This document shows, one piece after another, positions 36,111-45,954 of a stretch of DNA of 64,000 bases. A program made the translations under genes and the position numbers. The notes beneath the pieces are model-generated. The model made no database searches. It had not been told where the DNA came from and worked only from the letters and a program-made list of their open reading frames with translations. Within the stretch, counting starts at the first letter, position 1. The number at the start of each line of letters is the position of its first letter. Source of the stretch: Crocodylus rhombifer (taxonomy: Eukaryota; Chordata; Crocodylia; Crocodylidae); the NCBI GenBank assembly GCA_038503035.1, contig JAVSML010025534.1, positions 321,041 to 385,040 of the forward strand, written 5' to 3'.

Positions 36111-36149
36111 TAGGCTACTGTGCAGTTAGCGTCTCATGTAGACCTGCCC

Positions 36150-37974
36150 AATGACTTCTAAATTTTTACTTCACAGAAAGCATTCCTCCAAAGATAGAGT
36201 TGAGAGAAAGAAGCACTCAGTTGGTGGCCCTAGGGCAGCTGCTGGTGTTCCTAGATGGTATGACTGAGGTTATTAAGATATAAAATCTGGAGCATGGAGA
36301 AGCTGGATTTAATACAATGTCTGAGTCTCTCTCCCTCTCAGGAAAACATGGATTTTTATTATTTTGATGTCTTCTGGCACTGCCAAGCTGGGATCCCCTG
36401 GCCTTGCCTTTTTTTAAAATGAAGCTTATGAAATGTGCTGACATTTTGCCATGAACTGCTCTTCTCTGTTACCTCTCACCCCCAAAGTTTTTGGTTCTAA
36501 TCCCACACTCTTTATCCCTCTTCTTTCACTCCCTGGTATTTACTGCTTTGATCTGATGCTGCTGAGCATTAAGGACATGAAAAGCATAATCTTTCTTTTT
36601 ATGAATAAATAAATAATTTCTAGGACCCACAAAATCACAATTTTCACAGACTCTTCCTGAGTCTTTTAAAGAACACGGTGTTTTGTTCTGGCATTCATGC
36701 ATGCCAGCAGAGCTCCCACATGATGCAGGCGCTAGCCAGGTGAGCTGGAGAAAATGACAGCAAACAGAAGAAGAACATATGCTCCTTAGGAAACACCCCC
36801 CTACATCTGTCATTTTGGTCAGATCTGACTGTGGCTTAGACAACTTGCAATGAGTCAAATGCTCTTGCTTATTATACAGAGAGGTTGTTAGTAGTGCATA
36901 TACAATACAAGCACAGTTTCTTCTAACATGGGTGGATATTTTCTAAATATAACAAAACAGGTTTTGTGCATTAGATGATAGAGCTGTTAGTTGGAGAGAG
37001 ATGCTGTACAAAATCTCATTTATGAATAAATTCACTCAAATCCTCAAAGTCACTGTGTTTGAAGACTGTTTCTGAGTTAAAAAAATGAAGTTGAGTTTAG
37101 AAGAATTTCAAATAGACCTGTTTTCTGAATGTTTCACTTCTATGCTATTTTTTTCCTATAAAATGATAAGCAACATTGCCAATAACTATGTAATTAATGC
37201 TGAATAATAAATTTAAAAAGGCAAAGTATTTTCCAGGAAAACAAAAGAGACAACATGGTCAACTTTTTTTTTGAAAAAATGGGTTGGGATTTTTTGTGGG
37301 GGAGAGGAGTTCATTTTTCATTTAAAATATATTTTTGCTCAAAAATGTTACTAGGCTTGTCTTCATTTTTGTTATACCAGGAGTGTGGCTGAATGAACGG
37401 CTTCTGCCATGGCAGTTATGATGAAGCCAGTTTATATCATGATTCAATCTTTAGCCCTGTGGCAGTCACTCTTGAGGGAGCTGCTGTGGTGCAGGTACCA
37501 AAAAAAGAGCACCCCCATTTTAGATAGCAGTGCTCAACCATGAAGATAAAACTTAAGTGTGTTAGAAGAATATTGAAGGGGGAAGATCAATGGGGTGACA
37601 TTTAAGATTCTGTGTTCATGTACTTAGGGACTAATAAGAATATCTGCCATAAAATGAAGACTCACGTGCTGTAAATAATACAGGGGAAAAATGTGTCTGT
37701 TAGTCAGGCTTGGGATGCCTGAGTCACCCACTATTCATGACCTAGCCATGAAAAAGGCAAGCACAATCCTGGGATTCCCCAGGTGAGGTATTTCAGGTAT
37801 CCTGGTATAGACATTGTCCAAAAGGTAGGCTCTCCCCTTAACTACTTTGTACATTTCTTGTCATTCATGTTCAAGAATGATGAGTTCACACCTGGTAGTT
37901 ATTGGCACTGTAGAGAAATATGACCAGGATGATCCAGGGAGTGGTGAGTCTACTTTATGAGACAGGAATAGGAA
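36150..37974. other. No recognised feature
   Basis: Single-copy-looking. Region 36500-36860 has ordinary composition, no element ends and no splice-bounded ORF. AT-rich runs at 37260-37340. Confidence 0.45.
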
Positions 37975-38240
37975 AGATTAGCTGAGAGAGGGTACAATTG
38001 CTCTCTATGACTGCAGCAGGCAGGTACATACCCAGGAGGGAGAAGCTAAAGGATAATATCTTCACAAGAAGGAATACATATATAGTCACCCAAGGTAAAT
38101 TTAGACTGAAAATTAGAAAGAATAGGGTAAGGGAGGAAAAAAAGTTCCTAACTAGCTTTAAGAATGAACTTGATACATTTTTGAATAGGCATATGTGACA
38201 TGGCTGCTTGCAGTAATAACTCACTGAACATAGTGACTTG
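37975..38240 (+). repeat. Possible old LINE 3' region
   Basis: Phrases agaagctaaaggataatatc, ttagactgaaaattagaaag and agaatgaacttgataca follow the order seen in CR1/L3-type 3' ends (R-L-K-D-N-I...F-R-L-K-I-R-K and downstream). The plus-strand frame 37998-38198 includes FRLKIRKNR, like the FRLDIRKN motif. Family unresolved. Confidence 0.5.
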
Positions 38241-38289
38241 GGAAGTTCCTGACGCTACCATGTTGATACTAGCTAACTTGTTGGCAGCC

Positions 38290-40180
38290 CCTGGATGACA
38301 GTCCACCAGTATTTAGGGAAGTCATATACTAAATCATTTACTGAGTCCATACTTGACTGAGGAGGATGATCAGAGATGTGAACGTTCAATTACAGACATG
38401 GCAAATAGTTCTGGGAGGAAGGAGTAGATCCTGGTGATGCTGGGTCACAGCTCTTTCCCTTTGTCTCTGTAATCTATCCTCCTCCACAGTGAGGCTAGTT
38501 TGTTTGAAATGGTTGATGCCCTGTTGTACATTATGGCACCACTGGTGATTATTCAGCTCTTGAGACTCCCAGGTATTGATGTTAATATTGCATTCCTTCA
38601 GATTACCTTTCAAGGTATCCTGAATCTTTCCTTTTGCTCACCGCTAGCATGGTGACCATCAGTAAGTTGAGAGAATACAACCTGTTTTGAGAACTGGTTG
38701 CCAGGCATCATTATGATAAGTCCTGTCCAATGTAGCTGCTGCCATATCAATATGGCTCCAAGGCTGGGGGTGTTTGCTTAAGCCAGAACAGTGGCATTTG
38801 CTCTTCTGTCCTTCTAGTTGATACAGAGGATTTTCCCAAAGACATTGCTGATGATAATGTTCCAAAGCTTTCAGGTGCTTCTCAACACACAACAACATGA
38901 TTACTGAAGACATGATTTTGGAGACTTCCAATGGCAGCACCATCAGATTGCATCCAGTGTTGAATAATGTTGTGTCTATGATCACTTTTTCAGAAGCAGT
39001 TGAAAATGACTTGGAGATCTTCAACTGAGCGGGCACACACACAACATTATATTGAAGATTAGTAATGGAGGTGTTGGTTATTTTAGATTTGGAATGTCAG
39101 TATCTGAGATTAGGTTGATGTGAAAGGGATTTCTCTCCATGAGCTATTGGATGCTGATTTTAGCTTGAAGTCTGTCAACAATGAGATGTGGAATAGCTGC
39201 AATGCAGATGGAAAAAGTGTGTTGGTTCAATCATTCATCCTCGCATGATTCCAGTTCTAATAGTGAAGGGGTCTGTTTTTCTAGGCATTGCTTAGGATGG
39301 TTGCTGTTGTGTTTTGAAAAAGTCTGATAATGGTAGAATCTCCTCAGTAAGGAAAGTGTGTCTATTGAGGAGCATGCAGGTGAAGATCTTCCTAGCTTTG
39401 GACAGGAGTACAATACCATGATAACTGCTGTAATCCAAGCTTTCTCCTTTCTTTAATATAGTAGTGATTCTGGCATCTCTCAGTTCACTGGGTGTCTATT
39501 CTTGTTTCCAGATTTTCATAATTATGATGTGTAGTTGGCAAGAGAGCTTTTTTTCTCCTCTTGATTATGGATTTTAGCTAGTATTCCATGAGGACCACAT
39601 GCTCTACTGTGCTTAATCTGCTTGATGACTTTCAAGGTCTCTTTTGTTGGTTTATCTGCAAGGTAGTCCTTAATGGGTTGTAGTGGAAAGGCTTTGGCAT
39701 TATAGTCTTTGACAATAGAGTCTGGGTTCAGGAACTCTTGAAAGTGCTCCTTCTGTTGGGTGTTGATGGTGGGTCTGTCTTTAAGGAGTGTTGGAACATC
39801 CTTGGACCTCAGAGGGACATCTTGTGTGCCTGGCCCATAGATTGCTTTGGCTGCACTGAAGAAACTATGCATGTCGTGGCCACCAGGAAACTTTTGAGTC
39901 CTTTTTGCTTTGTCCTCCCACTATTCTTGAGTTTTTCTCTAGGTCTTAGCTGTACTATGGCAATAAGTGCCATGCTTCTGTTTGAAGTTGATGTTATTCT
40001 GCCAAGCTTTGAAAGTTCTTCTGTCAATGAGAGCTGCATGTTGTCTGTTGGTTAGCTGGAGAAAAAGGGCTATGAGAGTCTCAGTGCTGCCAACTGGCCA
40101 TTCCAGCATTTAAATAACAATCTTGGTCTTGTTAGCAAAACCAGTGTGGTGGATCTCTCTGTCTTTTTTACCTTTTTCTG
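38290..40180 (-). mobile_element. Old non-LTR retrotransposon of a non-CR1 clade
   Basis: Minus-strand frame 39872-39522 reads FFSAAKAIYGPGTQDVPLRS, EHFQEFLNPDS, IKQIKHSRACGPHGILAKI. This fits the linker and RT start of a LINE family whose usual form is KAVYGPxxxGxxPLxSxDGxTLL ... SSGKAPGxDGIPAEI. Upstream (40039-39809) is NINFKQKHG-like sequence. The C-terminal part (39042-38386) has a decayed RMPD-type block and KGNLKECNININTWESQEL, then RQRERA and CHVCN, the start of a C2H2 finger. The 3' end is cut near 38290. It has many frame breaks and is old. It may be RTE-like; I cannot fix the clade. The 22105-22330 fragment is the same family. Confidence 0.7.
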
Positions 40181-40525
40181 TCTAAAACAAAGGTGCAGCC
40201 ACCACCATGCTCTGTGAGCTCTCTGTCTCCTGCATGTCTGGTTTCACTATGTGCAGCAATATTAGTATCCAGTCATTCAAGTTCTCTGGCCACAAGTGCT
40301 GTCTTTTGCTCCAGCTAGTCACTGTTAGGTTTATCGTTCTGTGGGGACATTCTAGATGGCAAATTTCATTACTTGATTTGGACCACAGATAGAGTGATCC
40401 CACTGGGGAAGACTGAGTTTTCCAGTCAGGTGAAGTGAGGTAGATTTTGTTTAGGGCACCTTTTCTAGACCCCTCCCCATACAGGGCGAGCAGAGAGGAT
40501 CCTAAATAAGCTGAGATAACTAGAC

Positions 40526-40830
40526 CAGTGGTGTTAAGCTTATGATCTTTGGGTCTCATCCAGACCATAGAACTGCATCATGTGGTCTGTGGGGCTTGCA
40601 GAGGGACCTGAAATTTGGGGGTTGGTCTTGCTGCCTAAATCCAGGTCACAAAGCCCTATTGGGCATGCATACTGGTGGCAAGGGCTGCATTAAACTGTCC
40701 CATTGTCACTGCCACTTACCCTCCTACCACTTTTGGAACCAACCTGTAAGGAAGGAGCCCTATATTCTGGATCTGGATCTGGCTCAGGGGGTGGTGAAAC
40801 CCTTGAGCTAGGCAAGATGACAATCCATTC
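40526..40830 (+). mobile_element. hAT-like element, 5' end only
   Basis: Begins cagtggtgttaagcttatga and continues with ctttgggtctcatcc and tgtggtctgtggggcttgc. This resembles reptile hAT copies that begin cagtggtgttcaactcatgg. No matching caccactg right end or target duplication found. Confidence 0.4.
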
Positions 40831-41029
40831 AGTGGTACACAGAATGTGTGACTTTTCCCTTGCAGAAAAGGCAGAAAAGAAATAGTTCTCAACCTGATGA
40901 GCAACCTGAATGAGACATAGATGAAAACAGGGTACATCTATCTACATATGCATTTAAGCATGGGTAAATTTACTGCACATTAAGTTAATGTGCATGAAGC
41001 AATTTTTGGCAGGTGTCCACATGTGCACA

Positions 41030-41057
41030 GACTTGGCACTAAAGTTAGTGCCAAGTC
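41030..41057. repeat. Perfect 13-bp hairpin
   Basis: gacttggcactaa, a 2-nt loop, then ttagtgccaagtc. Lies within the MITE at 40930. Confidence 0.9.
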
Positions 41058-41150
41058 CCTGCAGCGCTGCCATGTGCCCCTAGTGGCTGAGCAGATCTGG
41101 CACTATAGTTAGTGTTGGGTCATATTTACACATGTGTTAATGCGCTTTAA

Positions 41151-41208
41151 CTAATCGTGCCTAAATTTGGTATCTGCATTTGCAGGTATCAAATTTAGGC
41201 ATGATTAG
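41151..41208. repeat. 28-bp hairpin, 25/28 paired
   Basis: The left arm starts ctaatcgtgcctaaattt and the right arm ends aaatttaggcatgattag, with a tt loop between gca and tgc. Three mismatches. Within the same MITE. Confidence 0.9.
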
Positions 41209-41320
41209 CCTAAATTTACCATTTTTAATGTGCATTAAGGGCACACACATGTAAATGCATGCCCATAATGTACATTAAAGTAGGCTAATACACATTAACA
41301 CATCTCATGTAGAAGTCCCC

Positions 41321-43269
41321 ATAGATGCTTCCAAGATAAGTTATTTTCTCCAAGTGCCTAGAAGAAGAACTCTCATGGAAGCATGCTGAGGCAAAGAATG
41401 TGAAGACTGAGATGGCAGATCACAGTTGTAGTTCTTAAGTTTGATTTCCCACGCCTTTTCATGCTCAGTTTAAGACTGCCTGGTTTGTTGAAATGGGCTT
41501 TCATCAGAGCTGGGCTTGCAATATTCAGGACCCAATATTTTCAAGAGGGAAATATCAATAGATTCCTGCTACCTATGATCTCAGTCTTGGAGAGTTTGCA
41601 GGATGAACTGGGTGAGTTGATCTCACTGCTGGAAGTTTGGCTTAAGGTAAATTAAGCTTGACTTAAGGTGAATTACTCTGTGATAAAGCGACACACTTTG
41701 ATTTTCTGAGTCATTTAATAACTATGAACTATGCCTCCCCCTCCAAATGTAGACCAAAATTAATATATTGTAATTTCTCATGTAAAGGCAAGCCCAGGTG
41801 CTGAGACAACATCTTGAAGGATGTTTTATTTTTTACACAAGTAAAAAGCTGAGCTTTTTTGCATATGCTTTAATCTGAGGAATTTAATTTGAACTAATTT
41901 CCTCAAGACCTTTGCATAAATAAACAATTGCCTTTTAAATCAGACTTAGGTAGTTCAGTTGAACCATGGGAAACCTAGTCCAACTTCATTACTAATGAGA
42001 AGTGTCATAAATATTCACATTTTCTTACTGTTAGCTTGAAAATTTACCACCCACTGGTAAAGAGATAGACTAACAATCCCACACTTAAACTTTCACTGTA
42101 GAATAATGAAGAGCGAAGGAGAGAAAATTAGCTTACGGGCTACTTTTCTAGCTAGCATCCACTAGCAATGATCTTACAAGAACATCATTTATCTTGGAAG
42201 TAGAGGCTGAGAAAGTCAGAAACAGATGGGGGGAGGGGTGGACTAAAGAGAAGAAAAATATACAGTGAATTAATATGTTGGCCAGGGTATGTTGTAACTC
42301 TGATAGTGAATCTGAGGCTGTCTCTATTATTTTATATATCATGAAAACAGAATCCATTGCAATGAAATTCACCAAGACGAAAAAAGTGTTCTATTTCAGC
42401 TTTTGAAATGCTGAGACCAGCAACTCAAATAATAATTTTGTCCTAACCCTGTACAGTTTGCAAAATGGTTTATGAATTGGAATTATACAGTGTCTCATTG
42501 CTTTGCATGAATATTCACTCTCTTTGTTTGTATACACAAAAAATGGTGATGGACTATCATTATCTAAATTGATAGCAGCTGTGCTTACTGAAAAAATGTT
42601 TTCCTCAAATCTGTTGACATGTCAGAAGTAATAAAAAAATAAAATATGTCATATGGTACACTGAAACTTCTGAATTACTTGTCACAGCCCATTTAAATGT
42701 ATACTAAAAATCTCCCATAAAATTAATGCATTTGCTGTGCCCCTGTGTACAGATCCTATTATACGTGAGGGAGCTATTTTGACGATACGTTAAGTCCAGA
42801 TACCTCTTTTGAAATTCTCACAGACTAGATGGAACTTTTTCTGGATGCTCTTTCTTTTTTTCTTTTAACAATCTGGTAATTCCACAACTCTGTTGCCCCA
42901 GACTGTAGAAGATATTGCCATATTTTGGATCACACAGCCATCCATGAATTTCCTCTGTTGCAACAGAAAAGCTTTATGTGACTACTTTATGTGACTAACT
43001 TTAGTCACAGGGAGCTTGGTGACAACGTGTGCACCAGCATATTGGGATTAATAGATGCAGCCATGATGCTCACAGTTGTGGTCTATTTAAGATTATAACT
43101 ATTCTGTTTTTTTATTTTTTGTACATAGCTATTTGATATGAATCACACATTCTTTCCTGTTTTGTTGTTCTCTTTGGCTTAAGTAAAAGTTATTCAGAGT
43201 GACAGTATCTGTATTATTTTATAGTGACACCTATAGACACCAACAGAAAACAGGGCCATTGTGTTGGTG
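41321..43269. other. No recognised feature
   Basis: AT-rich. A ttatgtgacta phrase is repeated at 42974 and 42988. No element ends, exon or RNA gene seen. Confidence 0.45.
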
Positions 43270-43425
43270 ACAGACGTGTGGCAAGAGCTAATCTCTGCTT
43301 TGAACAGTTAACAGTCTAAGTCATCAGGCAGCCACAGTGCAAGAGGAAACAGAGGCAAAGAGAGCTGAAGTGCTTTGCTGTAGTTCAGAGGCAGAGATGC
43401 ATGTAGCAACATTTACTGTGGACTG
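43270..43425 (-). repeat. MIR-like SINE, antisense
   Basis: In plus orientation: gaacagttaacagtctaag (43302), then aggaaacagaggcaaagaga and gctgaagtgctttgctgtag, the reversed MIR-type segment (tcctcatctg...agtcacttaacc). It matches 45600-45725 closely and in the same orientation. Confidence 0.65.
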
Positions 43426-43825
43426 ATGATCTTTCCACCACATCAAGGGTATCACATTTATTGGGCCCTGCTGGCCAGATCTGGGCTCCTCACAGGCCAG
43501 ATCAGAAGCACAAGGCTTTCCATGGGCTAGATGACCCACCAGTGCTGGTCGCAGTTGTTGTGTTTGTCCAAGGGCATTCAGCCACAACCATGGGTAGGAG
43601 TGCTGCCAGGATGGCTAGTGTAGAGTATATTATGAACATAAAGTAAAGCTGTACATTAATTGCCATCAACAGGTCAAACAAAAAGCAAGTTTAGATCCTC
43701 ATATGCACGTTCAATACATTCATATATTTCACAGCGATGGCGTTAATCATCGCCTCTGCCAGAGCAGGAGTTTCAGCTTGGTTCTGGAACCCAAGGAGTT
43801 AATGTCACTGGTGCTTGTCCCCTTT

Positions 43826-44075
43826 GTCACATATTCACAGAAGTTTAGGGCTGGAAGAGACCTTGTGAGATCATTGGGTCCAGCCCTCCTGCTCTGGGCA
43901 AGAAAGACTGCTAGGGTCAAATAACCCCAGCAAGGTGTGCGTCCAGTCTCCTTTTGAAGATCTCCAGGGTAGGTGACTGGGAGTCTATTCTAGAGCCTGT
44001 CACATGAACTATGAACAAGTTTTTCCTTGTAAGTTTTTCCCTTGCCACTTATCTTAGTCACTAGGGACAACTATA
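43826..44075 (-). mobile_element. CR1 LINE 3' end fragment, antisense
   Basis: tcacagaagtttagggctgg, aagagaccttgtgagatcat, then ccccagcaaggtgtgcgtcc and tccttttgaagatctccagg follow the CR1 3' UTR and ORF2 end in reverse. Homology fades near 44075. Confidence 0.92.
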
Positions 44076-44558
44076 TCCCCCAGTTTTGAAAGTGGGTAAG
44101 AGAGTGGAGAAGGCAAGTTGCATTAACTTCCTCAGTTTTGGAGTTGCATCAAAACAGTTTAAAAGTTCTGTACCCAGAAAACACCACAATAGGTACTTAA
44201 CTGAATGCACGTTAGTGGGCTTGGCAAAGGAAAGCAATTAAATTTGCTGGAAGCAACATCAGAGAATGAGGCAACTCACTCACTACCTGATTTCTATTGT
44301 AACAGGAAGTAATTCATTGTCTGGCCTGCCTCTTCTGGCCACTTGTCCTCATTGCTTATAAACTTACTGTTGTGATCATAAAAATACCAGGGACCAGGAG
44401 CTATACCCCAGCTCTCATTAGCATCAGCTTCAATGATAAACAAAAAGGCAGAGAAAAACAAAAGTAGCCCATTTGCATAGGACAAAACTTGAGACTCCCT
44501 GAAATGAACATTTCCTCTGCTAAATGAGTAAGCAGTAGCAGTAGGAGTAGTAGTATGA

Positions 44559-44559
<1 letters not shown>

Positions 44560-44606
<47 letters not shown>

Positions 44607-44616
44607 NNNNNNNNNN

Positions 44617-44665
<49 letters not shown>
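44560..44665. repeat. (AC)n microsatellite with a 10-N gap
   Basis: About 46 bp of AC repeat, ten N (44607-44616), then about 49 bp more, followed by a short GA run (44671-44681). The true length is unknown because the gap lies inside the repeat. Confidence 0.98.
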
Positions 44666-44667
<2 letters not shown>

Positions 44668-44801
44668 GACAGAGAGAGAGAGAATGAGATTTCTCTGAGG
44701 ACAATGCAAATTGCAAAGCTATATGGATGGCTGTTGTTGTCAGGTACATTCACGGTATTTTATATAGCAATAAATTAGAGAGACACTGAATAAGACATTC
44801 T

Positions 44802-45525
44802 GGGTGCATCTACATGTGCTATTAGCATGGAGCAATAAACTCCAGAATATATCACACCACAGTTTATTGCTCCTGGGTGATGCGTTTGAATGTGCACTTG
44901 GGACCACAGCCTGTTAAGCCAGGTTGGAGCAGCCCTGGCTGGCCAGCACAGGTGACTGGTAGGGGAGGCACTGGGAGGAGGGTGGGGCATATGCACCCCC
45001 TGAGATTGGCCCCCGACTCGGCACTGCTAAGGACGGGGCAGTTTTTTTGCAGTGTGGGCTGGCAGCATGTTGTGGGGGAGGGGGTCACTAAGTCATGGCA
45101 CAGAGATATAGGAATGGATATGGGGCTTTTGGCCCACCCCTGGGTCCACTCCCAGGCCTTCCCACAAATTGTGCCCCTCCAGACTCAGGAGGCACCAGTC
45201 ACCCCTGTCGGCCAGTGGTCTTGGGGGTCAGCCTATCAGCCCACCTCAACATGCTGTGGAGGTTGCTGGCTAGGTCCTGAGGGTCTTCCAGTGTGGGGCT
45301 AGTTGGCAGGCAGTCCCTGCGCTGAAGCACCCTCATGCCTCAGCTAGTCCAGTCAGTATCTACACTAAAAAACGCCACTGTAGGATAGTACTTGTATTTA
45401 CAAGTACTAACCTGTGGTGGAGTTAGTTTCCTGCAGCTTAGTAGGGCTGTATAGACAGACATTGAGACTTGACCTGCAGAGCTAATTAGGCAGCTTCATA
45501 GTAAACATCTCATGTAGATGCACCC
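44802..45525. mobile_element. MITE (724 bp), 15-bp perfect ends, 3-bp TSD
   Basis: The ends gggtgcatctacatg are perfect inverted copies. The flanks are tct (44799-44801) and tct (45526-45528). The interior is GC-rich (44940-45320) with AT-richer ends, and includes a perfect 11-bp hairpin, tagtacttgta / tacaagtacta, at 45386-45409. No transposase similarity. It is the best-defined member of the family in this window. Confidence 0.85.
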
Positions 45526-45599
45526 TCTGAGAAATAGTTGATTGCACCACCAACTTGCCAGGCTTTCAGCATTATTCACCAGTTAGGGTGCAGAGGTAG

Positions 45600-45725
45600 G
45601 CAGACATGTGGAGAACAGTTAACAATCTAAGTCATCAGGCTGCCATAGTATAAAAGGAAAAGAGGCACGGAGAAGTGAAGTGACTTGCTGTGGTCCAGTG
45701 GAGTGGCAGCAGTGAAACAAAGGAT
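45600..45725 (-). repeat. MIR-like SINE, antisense
   Basis: cagacatgtgg, gaacagttaacaatctaag (45613) and agaggcacggagaagtgaag with tgacttgctgtgg, the reversed MIR-like middle part. Paralogous to 43270-43425. Confidence 0.68.
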
Positions 45726-45954
45726 CCCAAGGTTCATTCTAAATACATTTCCCCTGTGACACTCTCTGTTCTCAGCCCCACGCTCTTCAACCTAAAGAGC
45801 CAGTGTTAACCAGTCTCACCTGCACCTCCTCATAGGGATCTGCTGGTAGGGAGGATTAAGGGGAAAACGTGATAATTCTTTTTTAAGGTTAGACCAAAGA
45901 ACTGGATCTGAGCTCTGATTAAATATAGACTTGGAATTGTAGCTGAACCCTGAA

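Larger units (their letters stand above)
32154..36149. mobile_element. MITE split by a CR1 insertion
   Basis: Left part 32154-32225 begins gggcatgtctacacattc. Right part 36111-36149 ends with catgtagacctgccc. The ends are inverted copies of the GGGTGCRTCTACAY type, and both arms share ctgtgca / actgtgcag words. Flanking triplets are agt and aat, an imperfect 3-bp duplication. The 3.9 kb between them is a CR1 element, so the original MITE was only about 110 bp or has lost part of its centre. Confidence 0.65.
40930..41320. mobile_element. MITE with two strong internal hairpins
   Basis: Left end gggtacatctatctacat. The right end, reversed, is ggggacttctacatgag, so both are end variants of the GGGTGCRTCTACAY family. 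Many ttaatgtgcatt-type words occur in both orientations. No clear target duplication. Confidence 0.6.

Noticed and set aside
39522..39872. Host gene exon (116 codons)
   Set aside because: Sequence fits the linker/RT start of a non-LTR retrotransposon, and flanking parts of the same element are present.
44294..44753. Frames with long Val-Cys repeats
   Set aside because: Translation of the AC microsatellite, running through N bases.
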